64,000 nt of DNA from Psychromonas sp. SA13A (GCF_011378715.1 NZ_WTKU01000008.1:41359-105358), one strand, 5' to 3'. Positions 8,856-19,242 are shown, numbered from the stretch's first letter. Notes: generated by a model from the sequence alone, not told the origin. Program-made: numbers and translations.

Positions 8856-10118
8856 TTATTTCAAGCTGTTAAGTACTTTTTTTGCTTCTCCAACACTCAT
8901 GATTGATAGTTTTATGGCGGGTGCATACCCTAATTGATCATAAATTCGCAGTGCACTATGGCGACCATACTTCTCACTAGTATCTGATACTGCGTCGTAC
9001 TCTGCTTTGATGTATTGTTCTGTAATTAAGTTTTTATTGGAAGCATTAAGCCAGAGGGTGACAGTTTTTACTGTTAGCTCAATTCCTATCTCTATACCAC
9101 TATTTAGCAATACTCCCATCAGCTTTTTGTTTGAACCATAAGAGGGGTGAATATGGCCGATACTTTTGACCATTTCGATGAAATCTGTTGGTGTTATCCG
9201 TTCATCGTCACTTTTGATATCAGAGATATCTACCTTGGATGATACCTTTCTCGCTTCTGAGTATTTAATGGCTATTGCCTCTTTTAACGTTTCAAATTCC
9301 AATTTCTGCAAATAGTGCAGATAAGCTTCAAGGTTAAGTGAAAGAAGTTCTGATACTGTAGTGGCATTTTCTAGCAGAATAATTTCATCTTCTAACTTTT
9401 TATCGGCATCCACACGTAAAATATGACATAAGAGAGTTCTATCAATTTTTCTCCATTTGGCTCTATTAATTAGGGTATTTGCTAGGAATCTATATGAATG
9501 AGCTATATGTTCTGAGTAGTAAAATTTAAAGTCATCTTGGATCGCTTCACCATCATAAATATTGAGCGGCTTAAAGCCACGTCGACTTTTAACAAAAGAT
9601 ATTAAATCATTATCATCTACAGAAGACAGTTGTATACCAGCTAAAGATACCGCAGACTTAAAACTCGAATGTTTCATTCTTGCAACCGCAGCCATTGCTC
9701 TCATATGATCTGTAGATAAAGATCCTAACGAGTCACTTAGTGTAGAATAAGTGACTAGAGAATCATTTAAAACAGAAGAGTCATCTTCATAAATCAGCGC
9801 ATAACCAAGCCCAAGGTACATCAGTTCGAGTAAGCCTGATGAATCACCATTAGGTTCCCATTCATACCAGCCCAGAGTTGGATCTAATTCTATTGCCTTT
9901 GCCATCTGAATCATTGAATTGGTGAAGTGAAATAGATCCATAGTATGGAACTTTGAACTATCTAATCCTCCCGTATCCCTGAGCTCACAACAAATATTCG
10001 AATAGTATTCAATCTTACTTTCACAGAATAGTGACTCTTTATATCGTATCCCTAGCGGATTGAGTAATGTTTCTATACGTTCACAAAATTCATTAATGTG
10101 CTTTTTTAAGTCTTGCAT
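8856..10118 (-). CDS. Unrecognised 420-aa cytosolic protein
   Basis: I do not recognise this family. There is no signal peptide, membrane segment or nucleotide-binding motif. It looks mostly helical, with acidic stretches (for example residues 255-275 and around SDIKSDDE). Cysteines cluster near the N-terminus (C12, C28, C43, C44) without a metal-site spacing. A segment about 300-400 (TPTDFIEMVKSIGHIHPSYG, then an ITEQYIKAEYDAV helix) looks like a separate helical domain. It is divergent, across a 275-bp AT-rich gap, from a uracil-DNA-glycosylase-fold gene, and the two sit between ordinary chromosomal genes, suggesting an acquired pair. An AGGAAGGA run lies 12 bases before the ATG. Confidence 0.75.
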   Translation of the reverse strand: MQDLKKHINEFCERIETLLNPLGIRYKESLFCESKIEYYSNICCELRDTGGLDSSKFHTMDLFHFTNSMIQMAKAIELDPTLGWYEWEPNGDSSGLLELMYLGLGYALIYEDDSSVLNDSLVTYSTLSDSLGSLSTDHMRAMAAVARMKHSSFKSAVSLAGIQLSSVDDNDLISFVKSRRGFKPLNIYDGEAIQDDFKFYYSEHIAHSYRFLANTLINRAKWRKIDRTLLCHILRVDADKKLEDEIILLENATTVSELLSLNLEAYLHYLQKLEFETLKEAIAIKYSEARKVSSKVDISDIKSDDERITPTDFIEMVKSIGHIHPSYGSNKKLMGVLLNSGIEIGIELTVKTVTLWLNASNKNLITEQYIKAEYDAVSDTSEKYGRHSALRIYDQLGYAPAIKLSIMSVGEAKKVLNSLK

Positions 10119-10393
10119 GGTTAGTCTTTGTCCTTCCTCTGTTGTTATAAACTAACTATATAAAAGTTAAATAATAAACTCAATGATTATTTAGGCTAAA
10201 TTTATTAGCCAAAATATATTGATTAATTATTTTGTGGTGTTTATAATTGATAAAAATAATCGAAAAGGACATTTAAAATGCTTACACATAACAAACTGGA
10301 AACTATCTTGAAAGTGCTATAAGTAGGTGCTTAGCCATACAGGTGTAGTAGTCACTACCACAATATAAATACAATTAAAGTAGGATTTAAAAT
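10119..10393. promoter_or_regulatory. Divergent AT-rich control region of the accessory pair
   Basis: Holds two short inverted repeats that could be operators: GGCTAA...TTAGCC (10194-10210) and GTAGT...ACTAC (10345-10358). A 14-codon open frame (10278-10322) has AAGGA before its ATG; it might be a leader peptide or the relic of a lost gene. No terminator separates it from the UDG-like gene. Confidence 0.4.
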
Positions 10394-11158
10394 ATGGAAA
10401 AGAAAATACTAAATGATTTTTATAAAGCAGTCGTTAAGTGTGAGCCAGAGTCTCCGTGGAGCCCTGAATTAAAAATATACAGTGATAGTAAATTATCTGT
10501 TTACTATGCACCATTTGAGCATATTAACACCAAAGCTAAAGTAGTAATTTGTGGTATTACACCAGGAAAAACGCAAGCAACTCAAGCTCTTGATACGGCT
10601 AAAACAGGGATTATTTCTGAAACTGATTTGGTTAAAATACAGGAAGAAGCAAAGCAAGCGGCAAGTTTCAAGGGGTTTAGAAAGCCGTTGAGCGATATGT
10701 TAGATCTTGTTGGTTTGAATGAAAAGTTAAACATTGAGACATGCAATGACTTATTTGATAGCAAAACTGATTTAGTACATTACACAAGTACCATTCGTTA
10801 CCCCGTTGTTTTGGAAAATGGAAATAATTATAACGGTGTACCAAAGGCATCTAAGCATCCATTTCTACGTGAAATGTTAGATTCTTACCTAGCTGAAGAA
10901 GTTGAAGTATTAGGACCAGACTGTTTATGGATACCTCTTGGAAAGGCCGCTACAGAAGGACTGGAATACTTAGTAAAAAAAGGGGCACTAAAACCTAACC
11001 AGCTTCTTTCTGGTTTACCACATCCAAGTGGAGCAAATGCTGAACGTGTTGCCTATTTTCTAGGGAATAAAGCTAAGAGTAAGTTAAGTATAAAAGTGAA
11101 TCCAGATATTCTGGATTCCGCAAAAATAAGTTTGAAAAACAAAATAAGAGTCGCTTAA
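10394..11158 (+). CDS. Uracil-DNA-glycosylase-superfamily protein (divergent)
   Basis: A 254-aa protein with the UDG fold signature. Motif 1 is VVICGITPGKTQ (about residues 50-61, the position of GxxPG in UDG families). The beta-strand motif is LWIPLGKAATEGL (178-190), and motif 2 is LPHPSGAN (208-215), with the HPS of the DNA-intercalating loop. The usual catalytic Asp/Asn of motif 1 is not present (ITPGKT), so activity on uracil is doubtful; a modified-base glycosylase or a DNA-binding role is possible. It is not the housekeeping Ung. An AGGA sits nine bases before the ATG. A terminator follows at 11260-11291. The neighbour is an unknown divergent gene. Confidence 0.75.
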   Translation: MEKKILNDFYKAVVKCEPESPWSPELKIYSDSKLSVYYAPFEHINTKAKVVICGITPGKTQATQALDTAKTGIISETDLVKIQEEAKQAASFKGFRKPLSDMLDLVGLNEKLNIETCNDLFDSKTDLVHYTSTIRYPVVLENGNNYNGVPKASKHPFLREMLDSYLAEEVEVLGPDCLWIPLGKAATEGLEYLVKKGALKPNQLLSGLPHPSGANAERVAYFLGNKAKSKLSIKVNPDILDSAKISLKNKIRVA

Positions 11159-11259
11159 ATGAGTAAAAGGTTTTTGTTGTGTGTTGAGTGGGTGTGATAA
11201 GAACGATACTAGGGCTGTCTACCCAATAATGTATCGATATAAAGAACTTATGTTCTTTT

Positions 11260-11291
11260 AGGCTTAACTGTAATGGTTAAGCCTTTTTTTT
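11260..11291 (+). terminator. Rho-independent terminator after the UDG-like gene
   Basis: A 9-bp stem (aggcttaac / gttaagcct) with a 7-nt loop, followed by an unbroken run of T. It lies about 100 bases after the stop codon. Confidence 0.9.
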
Positions 11292-11854
11292 CCATAAAGT
11301 AACATGCATAAAATGACTATTATGGTAAATAGGTATTTTTATCGGAAAAATAATGGCTTCATTATAAAATAACGATGAAACACCTAAAAAAACAGTAAAC
11401 CTATCTAAATTAACTTTAAAAGCGCAAACTTTAAATGATCACAAAAAAATGATTAATTTGTAAATTACATCATATTCTCATTTTGCTTCTTTTAAAAGAC
11501 CAAATGCTTAAATGATCATGTTTTCTTTATTATGGATTTTATTTTTTGAGGGAGTGGATCAGAGGTGGCTGTAATGCGCAAAGGGAGGGAAAGCGACTTA
11601 GTTCATTATCTCGTTACTGAGATAAAACGAGCGTGAAAAATTCATAAAAGTCTTGGACACATAAACTTTGAAGACTAATCATTACAGCTCTGCCTCGATT
11701 GTTAAAGTTGCTATTTTCAACTATACAACTATACAACTATACAATTATGCAACTATTACTGTACCACTACATATGCGATTATGCTTAATCCCTATTATTT
11801 GATATGCATGTAGATGGACAACTCAATGCAGAGTTGAGTAAGTAATCTTGAAAA
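11292..11854. other. Long gene-free interval with short repeats
   Basis: About 560 bases with no supportable ORF. It has an 8-bp tandem repeat (ctatacaa three times plus degenerate copies, 11721-11752). A segment at about 11647-11673 (aaagtcttggacac...ctttgaa) recurs in altered form at about 12615-12640 on the other side of the next gene. A hairpin (actcaa / ttgagt, 11821-11839) precedes the minus-strand terminator. Confidence 0.5.
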
Positions 11855-11883
11855 GGTTGGTTGTCCTATTATTTCTACCAACC
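11855..11883 (-). terminator. Probable terminator, minus strand
   Basis: Arms ggttgg / ccaacc with a long loop, followed on the minus strand by TTTT. It sits ten bases past the stop of the exported-protein gene. The short T tract and wide loop make it weaker than the others here. Confidence 0.55.
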
Positions 11884-11892
11884 ATATAAAAA

Positions 11893-12498
11893 TTAGCGAG
11901 TTTCTACTTCAATCACCTTCAAACTTAATAATTTACTTGTCCAACTCATTTTGTCGATGCCATCAATCCAAATGATTCGACTGTTTCGTGTATCACCTTT
12001 TCGTAAGTATGTTTCAGGTAATCGATAGCTTGCTTGCCAAACATTAACGGTTTGTTCTGTTATTTTATTGGTTTTATCATCATAAAAACTGATAGCCACC
12101 TTAACAATAACAACGCCATCAGTATTATCACTGGATAGTATAAACTTTAAACCAAGGGATTGGTCTCGCCAAATTGAATCGCTATAGGTTACTTTTACGT
12201 CATTTTTAACGCTAGTATTCAATAAACCCGAGCGTAGCAGTGAAGATCTGTTTTTTAAAGCTTGCTCAGAATTAGCAGGGCTGACTACATTTGAATTAAT
12301 GTTGTTTGATGAAATAGTTTTACTCACTTGATCTGCTGCGTCATCACTAATGGCGACATATTCCCAAGTGTAATCATCGTGGAATGATATTATGGCACCG
12401 TTATCAAGTGTAACCGTGCCAATGCTAGCTGCGGAGAGCCCTAAAGTGACAGAGCCGAGCAATAAAAATAGTGTGTACTGTAGATAATGAAAAGGCAT
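11893..12498 (-). CDS. Exported protein, DUF3157-like
   Basis: About 201 aa with a signal peptide (hydrophobic run TLFLLLGSVTLGLSAAS) followed by GTVTLDNGAIISFHDDYTWE, the 'TL.DG..V.L..D.TW.Y' pattern I associate with the DUF3157 family of Vibrio-type exported proteins. The rest looks like a beta-rich periplasmic domain ending in KVIEVETR. Function is unknown. I use the ATG at 12498; the frame continues three codons to a TTG (12507), but its only purine run abuts that codon. It stands alone, with a terminator after it and no neighbour on its transcript. Confidence 0.65.
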   Translation of the reverse strand: MPFHYLQYTLFLLLGSVTLGLSAASIGTVTLDNGAIISFHDDYTWEYVAISDDAADQVSKTISSNNINSNVVSPANSEQALKNRSSLLRSGLLNTSVKNDVKVTYSDSIWRDQSLGLKFILSSDNTDGVVIVKVAISFYDDKTNKITEQTVNVWQASYRLPETYLRKGDTRNSRIIWIDGIDKMSWTSKLLSLKVIEVETR

Positions 12499-12773
12499 AA
12501 ATTTCAACTTTTTATATGGTTTGGTTTGATTTCAAATATACAGGGTAGCTATATGTTCAATCAAAGTTCTGGAACTCACTGTATTAACCTCACTATATTA
12601 ACCCCAAAGCTTAGATAAAGTCTTGGAAACAAATCTTTGAAAATTGATATTTTCAATTATTCTTTTATCTGCTTATAGCAACAATAAGTGCTTTGCTAGT
12701 TATGCTGTTTGAGAAGATAAGCGAACGTTAAAAGAGTATTAAAGCTTATTGATATTGTATCAAGGTGAATGTG

Positions 12774-13409
12774 TTAATCGCTGGTTTTTTCTTTGAATTC
12801 ACAGAGATCTTCTATTAAACATGAACCACAGCGTGGTTTTCTGGCAATACAAGTATAACGGCCGTGTAAGATCAACCAATGATGAACATCCACTTTAAAC
12901 TCCGCAGGTACTACTTTTAATAGCTTTTGCTCTACATCGTCAACATTTTTACCCATGGCTAATTTAGTACGATTAGCAACACGGAAAATATGCGTATCAA
13001 CGGCAATGGTTGGCCAACCGAAGGCTGTATTTAACACTACGTTGGCGGTTTTTCTGCCCACACCTGGCAATGCTACCAAGGCATCTCTGTCTTGTGGCAC
13101 TTCGCTGTTATGAAGCTCGATCAACATTTTACAAGCTTTGATAACGTTTTCAGCTTTACTGTTATATAAGCCGATGGTGCGAATGTATTCTTTTAATCCA
13201 TCGACACCGAGTGCATAAATGCTTTCAGGGGTATTAGCGACAGGAAATAGCTTATCTGTGGCCTTATTAACACTCACATCGGTTGCTTGTGCTGATAGTG
13301 TTACTGCCACTAATAACTCAAAAGGGGAGCTAAAATTTAACTCAGTTTCTGGGTGTGGATTGTTATCCCTTAAACGGGTTAATATTTCTCTGCGCTTTAC
13401 TGTATTCAT
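12774..13409 (-). CDS. nth: Endonuclease III
   Basis: Bifunctional DNA glycosylase/AP lyase that removes oxidised pyrimidines in base-excision repair. At 211 aa it matches E. coli exactly, with the helix-hairpin-helix LPGVGRKTA, catalytic K120 and D138, and [4Fe-4S] ligands C187, C194, C197 and C203 in the C-x6-C-x2-C-x5-C spacing. Its ATG overlaps the rnfE stop by four bases, so it is the last gene of the rnf operon, the same order as rsx-nth in E. coli. Confidence 0.98.
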   Translation of the reverse strand: MNTVKRREILTRLRDNNPHPETELNFSSPFELLVAVTLSAQATDVSVNKATDKLFPVANTPESIYALGVDGLKEYIRTIGLYNSKAENVIKACKMLIELHNSEVPQDRDALVALPGVGRKTANVVLNTAFGWPTIAVDTHIFRVANRTKLAMGKNVDDVEQKLLKVVPAEFKVDVHHWLILHGRYTCIARKPRCGSCLIEDLCEFKEKTSD

Positions 13410-14140
13410 TTGTTCACTATCTTATGGTCGATAAAGTTTTTAAGGGCAATGATCAAGCCCATTAGAATAAATGCGCCCGGTGGTAACGCCGCAAGTAAAA
13501 AGCTGGTGTCGGTATTGTAAAGGGTGATGGTCATAAAACTTGCCCAATCGCCTAATAATGTTTCAATACCATCAAATAAGGTACCTTGCGCTAAAATTTC
13601 TCGGCCAGCTCCTAATAATACTAATACTGCGGTAAAACCTAAGCCCATCATCAAACCGTCAAATGCGGAGTGTTTTACATTGTTTTTAGAGGCGAATGCT
13701 TCTGCTCGACCTATTATCATACAGTTGGTTACGATCAATGGAATGAAGATACCGAGTGATAAATAAAGTTGATAGGTATAGGCATTCATCAGCAATTGTA
13801 TACAGCTAACCAAGGAAGCGATGATCATCACAAAGACAGGAATACGTATCGCTTTAGGTACATGATGTCGAATTAACGAGATCAATATATTAGAGGCAAT
13901 AACAACAAATAATGTTGCCAAACCTAACCCTAATGCATTGGTTAAAGTATTAGTTACTGCTAATAATGGACATAACCCGAGTAACTGCACTATGCCTGGA
14001 TTGTTTTTCCATAACCCTTGCCAGCTTAAGTCCTTATAGATTTGAAGGTCTTCGTTAGCTGTAAGGTCCACTTCATCTGCCGCTATATCACTTTCGAGAT
14101 CTGCATTATTTGCCGTGTTGTGTACTGTTTCTTGCGTCAT
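13406..14140 (-). CDS. rnfE: Rnf/Rsx complex subunit E
   Basis: An integral membrane subunit of the ion-motive NAD/ferredoxin oxidoreductase (called RsxE where the complex keeps SoxR reduced). 244 aa with six predicted membrane segments and the family motifs [19 protein letters not shown] and [15 protein letters not shown], which are shared with its homologue NqrD, also in this window. An acidic N-terminal extension of about 30 residues precedes the conserved [14 protein letters not shown]. It overlaps rnfG by one base and nth by four. Confidence 0.96.
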   Translation of the reverse strand: MTQETVHNTANNADLESDIAADEVDLTANEDLQIYKDLSWQGLWKNNPGIVQLLGLCPLLAVTNTLTNALGLGLATLFVVIASNILISLIRHHVPKAIRIPVFVMIIASLVSCIQLLMNAYTYQLYLSLGIFIPLIVTNCMIIGRAEAFASKNNVKHSAFDGLMMGLGFTAVLVLLGAGREILAQGTLFDGIETLLGDWASFMTITLYNTDTSFLLAALPPGAFILMGLIIALKNFIDHKIVNK

Positions 14141-14775
14141 TATTTATCTCCACAATTTGCAGGGGTGTTAAATAACTGCGTTTTGTTTTTTTGAAAGTAA
14201 ACAAGCGTATCTTTAACGGCATGCACAACGGCTCTTGGTGTAATAGTTGCACCAGTAAATGCATCAAAACTACCACCGTCCTTTTTCACTTCCCACTTGC
14301 TAGCGGTACTTTCTTGATATCTTTTACCATCAAAAGAATAAATCCAATCAGATTTATTGGTTTGGATTTTATCGCCTAATCCTGGTGTCTCTGTATGACT
14401 ATTAATACGAACACCTGCGATTTTACCATCGGTATAAATGCCAACCAGTAGTTTAATTTCGCCAGAGTAACCTTTAAAGGTGCTGGTTTGGATCAACGCG
14501 GCGATCGGCTGTTTATTTTTGGTTGCAATAAAGACTTGTTTAGGTGTTTGGTCACCTAATAATTCTGAGTCAATTACGGTGAAACAACTGTTTATAATTT
14601 GGTTGTCATATTGGTCAGGTTCAATCAGTTCATTAATATTGTTTTGCAGTGCAATTTGCTCCTGTTGCAAAATAATCGGTTGCGTTAACACGTTAATTAA
14701 TGCGATTGCGCCAGTACAAACAACGGCAAAGGTTGCTAGTAAGAAAGCATTACGACTGATAATGGGTAGCATCAT
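14140..14775 (-). CDS. rnfG: Rnf/Rsx complex subunit G (covalent FMN)
   Basis: A membrane-anchored periplasmic flavoprotein of 211 aa: one N-terminal helix (about 8-32) and an FMN-binding domain. The flavinylation motif DAFTGATIT places the phosphoester-linked FMN on T177. ETPGLGDKI is the other conserved signature. FMN attachment to this motif is done by ApbE in studied species, and an apbE lies at 35987 here. Two consecutive ATG codons are possible starts. It overlaps rnfD by four bases and rnfE by one. Confidence 0.97.
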   Translation of the reverse strand: MMLPIISRNAFLLATFAVVCTGAIALINVLTQPIILQQEQIALQNNINELIEPDQYDNQIINSCFTVIDSELLGDQTPKQVFIATKNKQPIAALIQTSTFKGYSGEIKLLVGIYTDGKIAGVRINSHTETPGLGDKIQTNKSDWIYSFDGKRYQESTASKWEVKKDGGSFDAFTGATITPRAVVHAVKDTLVYFQKNKTQLFNTPANCGDK

Positions 14776-15827
14776 GTGCGTTTTCTCCCGTAAACCTTGG
14801 GTTTGCTATAATAATCGATTAACGGCACACACATATTGGCGAGCAATACTGCAAAAGCAACGGCATCAGGATAACCACCGACATTGCGGATCACCACAAC
14901 TAATAAAGCACATAATAAACCATAGATTATGCGTCCCTTCACCGTGGTACTTGCCGTGACCGGGTCAGTTAGAATAAAGAAAGCGCCAAGCATAGTGGCA
15001 CCTGAAAATAGATGGTAAAGAGGGGATGAATATAAATCGGGATCACTTGCAAAGGGAATAAACGAGAAAACAGTGACACCTACGATGAAAGCCACTGGGA
15101 TATACAACATGATGACTTGTTTTTTCAGTAATAGAAGCCCACCAGCTAAGTACGCTAAATTAACCCATTGGCTACCTTGAAGTGAGTCCAAACTGAATAA
15201 GGTTGTTTTCAATGTTTCAGATATTGTTTCACCCACGTGCAGCGCATTTCGAATGGTTTCCAATGGCGTTGCCAAAGTGAAACCATCGATAGACGTTTTA
15301 ATTTGCGTGACACTATAGCCATCAACACTGAAGCCGGTAAAAATCAGGCTTAAGGTATCAATGAACGTGACAGGAAAAGCTTGCATGGATTGTATTGGCA
15401 ACCATGCTGTCATTTGCACAGGAAAAGATATTAATAACAATACATAACCGGCCATTGCAGGGTTGAAGATATTTTGCCCTAGCCCGCCATAAAGATGTTT
15501 AACAATAAGGATCGCAAACAGGGTACCAATTACAATCACCCACCATGGTGCAAGAGACGGGATCGCAATAGCTAATAAAATCGCAGTAAGCACAGCACTA
15601 TAATCACCAATACTAGCCATCACAGAGCGTTTGCGCAGGGTCATAAATAGAGCTTCAACTGCAACAGCGGTAACGACAGCTAATACTATCTGTACATAAA
15701 TAGCTAAACCAAATAAGTAGCTATGTACAATAATCCCCGGCGTTAACCCTAAAATAACCATTTTCATTATTTCGGGTGTACGTCTTTTGATACGTTGGTG
15801 TGGCGAGGTCGAACTAAAAAGTGCCAT
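14772..15827 (-). CDS. rnfD: Rnf/Rsx complex subunit D (covalent FMN)
   Basis: An integral membrane subunit of 351 aa, homologous to NqrB, with about nine or ten membrane helices. FMN is expected on T187 in DGFTLATPLE, the same residue number as E. coli RsxD. The motifs HLYGGLGQNIFNPAMAGY and LFSGATMLGAFFILTDPVT are family hallmarks; the second resembles a flavin site but is not the attachment site in known members. It starts three bases after the rnfC stop. Confidence 0.97.
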   Translation of the reverse strand: MALFSSTSPHQRIKRRTPEIMKMVILGLTPGIIVHSYLFGLAIYVQIVLAVVTAVAVEALFMTLRKRSVMASIGDYSAVLTAILLAIAIPSLAPWWVIVIGTLFAILIVKHLYGGLGQNIFNPAMAGYVLLLISFPVQMTAWLPIQSMQAFPVTFIDTLSLIFTGFSVDGYSVTQIKTSIDGFTLATPLETIRNALHVGETISETLKTTLFSLDSLQGSQWVNLAYLAGGLLLLKKQVIMLYIPVAFIVGVTVFSFIPFASDPDLYSSPLYHLFSGATMLGAFFILTDPVTASTTVKGRIIYGLLCALLVVVIRNVGGYPDAVAFAVLLANMCVPLIDYYSKPKVYGRKRT

Positions 15828-15830
15828 GGG

Positions 15831-18683
15831 TTATTGATCCTTCTGTGCCAGTTTTTTGGCTTTTGCTTTGGCAATGACAGCCGCTATTTTGGCTTTTCTA
15901 TCATCTTGATTATTATCACTGACAGACTCATTAGATGCTATTACTTGAGCCTGTTGAGTATCGTCTTCGTTGTTCGTTTCTGGTTGTGTTTCTTGAACAC
16001 TCATTTTTGGCATTTCTTGTGTCGATTTTTGCGCTTCTTCCAATTGTTTTTTATGCAAACGAGCTTGTTCTTTTCGTATAGCGCGTTGTTTGATCACTTC
16101 TGTATTATCAGGCTCTGATGGATTGTTTGTTTGAGCCGTCTCAACCTCTTTTGCTAATTTCTTTTCCTTGGCGCGTTTGATAGCGGCTGCAACGGCTGCT
16201 TTTTTAGGATCTGCTTGCTGAGTTGTTGGCTCAGTCGCTGATTCAGTAGTTGTCTCTGAGTCAGCATTTGCAGCTGTTAATTTTTTCGCTTTTGCTCGTG
16301 CAATAGCGGCTGCTACAGCTGCTTTTTTAGGATCAGTTTGCTGAGTTGTTGGCTCAGTCGCTGCTTCAGTAGTTGTCTCTGAGTCAGCATTTGCTGCAGC
16401 TAATTTTTTCGCTTTTGCACGGGCAATAGCGGCTGCAACGGCTGCTTTTTTAGGATCAGTTTGCTGAGTTGTTGGCTCAGTCGCTGATTCAGTAGTTGTC
16501 TCTGAGTCAGCATTTACTGCAGCTAATTTTTTCGCCTTTGCACGGGCAATAGCGGCTGCGACGGCGGCTTTTTTAGGATCCGCCTGTTGAGTTGTTGGTT
16601 CAGTAGCTGATTCAGTAGTTGTCTCTGAGTCTGCATTTGTAGCTGCTAATTTTTTTGCTTTTGCACGGGCAATAGCGGCTGCGACGGCGGCTTTTTTAGG
16701 ATCCGCCTGTTGAGTTGATGCTTCAGTAGCTGATTCAGTAGTTGTCTCTGAGTCAGCATTTGCTGCAGCTAATTTTTTCGCTTTTGCACGGGCAATAGCG
16801 GCTGCGACGGCTGCTTTTTTAGGATCAGCTTGTTGAGTTGTTGGCTCAGTCACTGATTCAGTAGTTGTCTCTGAGTCAGCATTTGCAGCAGCTTGTTTTT
16901 TTGCTTTTGCGCGGGCGATAGCGGCTGCTACAGCTGCTTTTTTAGGATCAGCTTGCTGAGTTGTGGGTTCTGTCTCTGCTCCTGCAGCTGCTAATTTTTT
17001 TGCTTTTGCGCGAGCAATCGCTGCGGCTACTTGGCTATTTTGAGAACTTGGTTTCTCTACATTAGCTGTATCAGCCTCTTTGCTGATGTCTAAATTTGCA
17101 TTAGCTTGTTTTTTCGCTTTGGCACGTGCTAATGCTGCTGCAACAAGGTCTTCGCCATTATTATTGTCTTTCATTTGTTGTTTACGTTTTTCAGCGGCTT
17201 GTTTATGTTTGAGTTGTCGCTGTTTTTTCTCGTTTTCTAAACGTAACTCTCTGTCTTCATGGCGTTGGCGTGCAATTGCAGCTTTTTCTGCTTCAACTTT
17301 TTCAGTTTTAATTTGTGCTTTAGAGACGCGGTAATATTCCACTAATGGTATATGGCTTGGACAAACATAAGCGCAGGCTCCACATTCAATACAAGCTGAT
17401 AGGTCATACTCTTCTAATTTTTTATGGTCTTCACTTTGTGAGTACCAAAGTAATTGTTGTGGTAATAACTCAACGGGGCAAGCCTCTGCACATTCACTGC
17501 AGCGAATACAGCTCATTTCCTCTTTGGGCTCTGGTAGTTCTTTAATCGTTGGTGCTAATAGGCAGTTACAAATTTTACTTACTGGCATTTCAGGATCGCT
17601 AACGGTAAATCCCATCATAGGACCGCCGATAATAAGCTTCTGATGGTCTAATTCATTTAACCAATAAGTATCTAGGAGATGCTGGATCGGTGTCCCGATA
17701 CGTACCCGCGCATTACCTTTTTTAACAAAAGCGTCTCCGGTGACCGTGACTATTCTTGATACCAGAGGTTTGCCATTAATGATGGCTTCTTTTACCGCAA
17801 ATATAGTACCGACATTAAGCATCACAATGCCAAGTTCTGAAGAATGTTTGTGAGCCGGTGTTTGCTCGCCAGTTAATACTTCAATTAACTGTTTAGCACT
17901 ACCAGACGGATAGCGTGTTGGGATCACTCTGAGTAATATTTTTTCTCTGATGCTGTCAGGTAATGCTTGTAATGATTTAGTAAAAGCTGCAATGGCTTCT
18001 GGTTTGTTATCTTCAACCGCAAAAATAGTCAGTTTAGGTTGCAGCATATACTGCATTATTTCAATGCCTTCGATAATCTCATCGGCATGCTCTTGAATCA
18101 AACGATCATCAGAAGTGATGTAAGGTTCACACTCAATGGCATTAATAATTAATAAGCGGTTTTCACTGTGCGCTAACTTCAAATGCGTAGCAAAACCAGC
18201 GCCACCTAATCCTATGATGCCCGCTTGTTGAACTGCTTCAACTAAGGTTGCAGGGTTTTCATTACGATAATTTTCAAAGCCTTGATATGGATAAATTCTG
18301 TCTAAGCCATCAGTGGCAATAACAATAGATAACACTGGTAAACCTGATGGGTGACAATCGGTTCTAGGTTCAATCGCTTTTATTGTGCCTGAACTACTGG
18401 CATGTTGAACCACTAATGCGCCATAAACTTTGGTTAAAGGCTGACCTTTTAATACGTTATCGCCAACCTTTACTAATAGCTCTGGGATATGCCCTTTTTG
18501 TTCAACGGCAATAATTAATTCTTCGGGAATACCCGCATCGGTAATAGCACTTTGATTACTCTGCTGTTTGTTTTGAACAGGGTGCACACCACCATGAAAA
18601 TCCCACATCTTACCGGCAGCAATTTGTTCTAATTTTTTGTCACTTAATAAATAATTAGGCTGGGTCATGTTACGGCTCGTCAT
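15831..18683 (-). CDS. rnfC: Rnf/Rsx complex subunit C with long repeat tail
   Basis: The peripheral subunit that binds NADH and FMN and carries two [4Fe-4S] clusters. The first 450 residues are standard: a barrel-sandwich N-terminus, [13 protein letters not shown], then [12 protein letters not shown] and [12 protein letters not shown]. From about residue 500 the protein is an Ala/Lys/Arg-rich tail with seven copies of a 41-aa unit ([18 protein letters not shown] then an acidic/Thr-rich linker), plus partial units at each end. E. coli RsxC is 740 aa and has a shorter version of the same tail, so 950 aa is an expansion. The tail's role is unknown. Start at 18683 overlaps rnfB; an ATG at 18668 is an alternative. 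Confidence 0.96.
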   Translation of the reverse strand: MTSRNMTQPNYLLSDKKLEQIAAGKMWDFHGGVHPVQNKQQSNQSAITDAGIPEELIIAVEQKGHIPELLVKVGDNVLKGQPLTKVYGALVVQHASSSGTIKAIEPRTDCHPSGLPVLSIVIATDGLDRIYPYQGFENYRNENPATLVEAVQQAGIIGLGGAGFATHLKLAHSENRLLIINAIECEPYITSDDRLIQEHADEIIEGIEIMQYMLQPKLTIFAVEDNKPEAIAAFTKSLQALPDSIREKILLRVIPTRYPSGSAKQLIEVLTGEQTPAHKHSSELGIVMLNVGTIFAVKEAIINGKPLVSRIVTVTGDAFVKKGNARVRIGTPIQHLLDTYWLNELDHQKLIIGGPMMGFTVSDPEMPVSKICNCLLAPTIKELPEPKEEMSCIRCSECAEACPVELLPQQLLWYSQSEDHKKLEEYDLSACIECGACAYVCPSHIPLVEYYRVSKAQIKTEKVEAEKAAIARQRHEDRELRLENEKKQRQLKHKQAAEKRKQQMKDNNNGEDLVAAALARAKAKKQANANLDISKEADTANVEKPSSQNSQVAAAIARAKAKKLAAAGAETEPTTQQADPKKAAVAAAIARAKAKKQAAANADSETTTESVTEPTTQQADPKKAAVAAAIARAKAKKLAAANADSETTTESATEASTQQADPKKAAVAAAIARAKAKKLAATNADSETTTESATEPTTQQADPKKAAVAAAIARAKAKKLAAVNADSETTTESATEPTTQQTDPKKAAVAAAIARAKAKKLAAANADSETTTEAATEPTTQQTDPKKAAVAAAIARAKAKKLTAANADSETTTESATEPTTQQADPKKAAVAAAIKRAKEKKLAKEVETAQTNNPSEPDNTEVIKQRAIRKEQARLHKKQLEEAQKSTQEMPKMSVQETQPETNNEDDTQQAQVIASNESVSDNNQDDRKAKIAAVIAKAKAKKLAQKDQ
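16150..16990 (-). repeat. 123-bp coding repeat in rnfC
   Basis: The aggatc marker recurs at exact 123-bp steps (16207, 16330, 16453, 16576, 16699, 16822, 16945), giving seven 41-codon units. Adjacent units are nearly identical at DNA level, including silent positions, which points to recent expansion or gene conversion. This is the sort of array that changes copy number between strains and collapses in short-read assembly. Confidence 0.95.
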
Positions 18684-19242
18684 TGCTTTCAGTTGGAATT
18701 GTTTTAGTTGGAATCGTTTGTAAGTTCCACTGCCAATTTTGGGTCGTTATTTTGATCGGTAGCATATCGATGCAATCGGTTGGACAAGGTGCGACACATA
18801 GTTCACAGCCGGTACACTCATCGGTGATCACCGTGTGCATTTGTCTTGTTGCACCTAAAATGGCATCAACGGGACAAGCTTGAATACATTTGGTGCAGCC
18901 AATACATTCGTCTTCACGGATAAAGGCAACCGCCTTTGGCTTTTCTTCACCTTCTAGTTTTTTAGGCTCAATTCCCATACGCTCTGCTAACTGTAACATT
19001 ACAGCTTCACCGCCGGGTGGGCATTTATTAATGTCATCACCTTCAGCAATGGCTTTGGCATAAGGTTTACAACCCGGGTAACCGCATTGACCACATTGCG
19101 TTTGCGGTAACATTGCATCAAGTTCTTCAACTATTGGGTCTTCTTTCACTTTAAATCGAATAGACGAGTAACCCAATAAAGAGCCAAAAATAAGCCCTAA
19201 AATACCTAGCGTTAAAATCGCAACAATAATACTAATGATCAT
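18670..19242 (-). CDS. rnfB: Rnf/Rsx complex subunit B (ferredoxin-type)
   Basis: A 190-aa electron-carrying subunit: one N-terminal membrane helix (about 3-25), a [4Fe-4S] domain with [16 protein letters not shown] and a later CPPGG, then a two-cluster ferredoxin domain ([12 protein letters not shown] and [12 protein letters not shown]). It passes electrons between ferredoxin or RnfC and the membrane subunits. Its ATG overlaps the rnfA stop by four bases. Confidence 0.97.
   Translation of the reverse strand: MIISIIVAILTLGILGLIFGSLLGYSSIRFKVKEDPIVEELDAMLPQTQCGQCGYPGCKPYAKAIAEGDDINKCPPGGEAVMLQLAERMGIEPKKLEGEEKPKAVAFIREDECIGCTKCIQACPVDAILGATRQMHTVITDECTGCELCVAPCPTDCIDMLPIKITTQNWQWNLQTIPTKTIPTESNDEP

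Noticed and set aside
15000-15010. LFSGAT in RnfD as the FMN attachment site
   Set aside because: It resembles the motif, but known RnfD proteins carry FMN on T187 in the DGFxxAT segment, which is present here.
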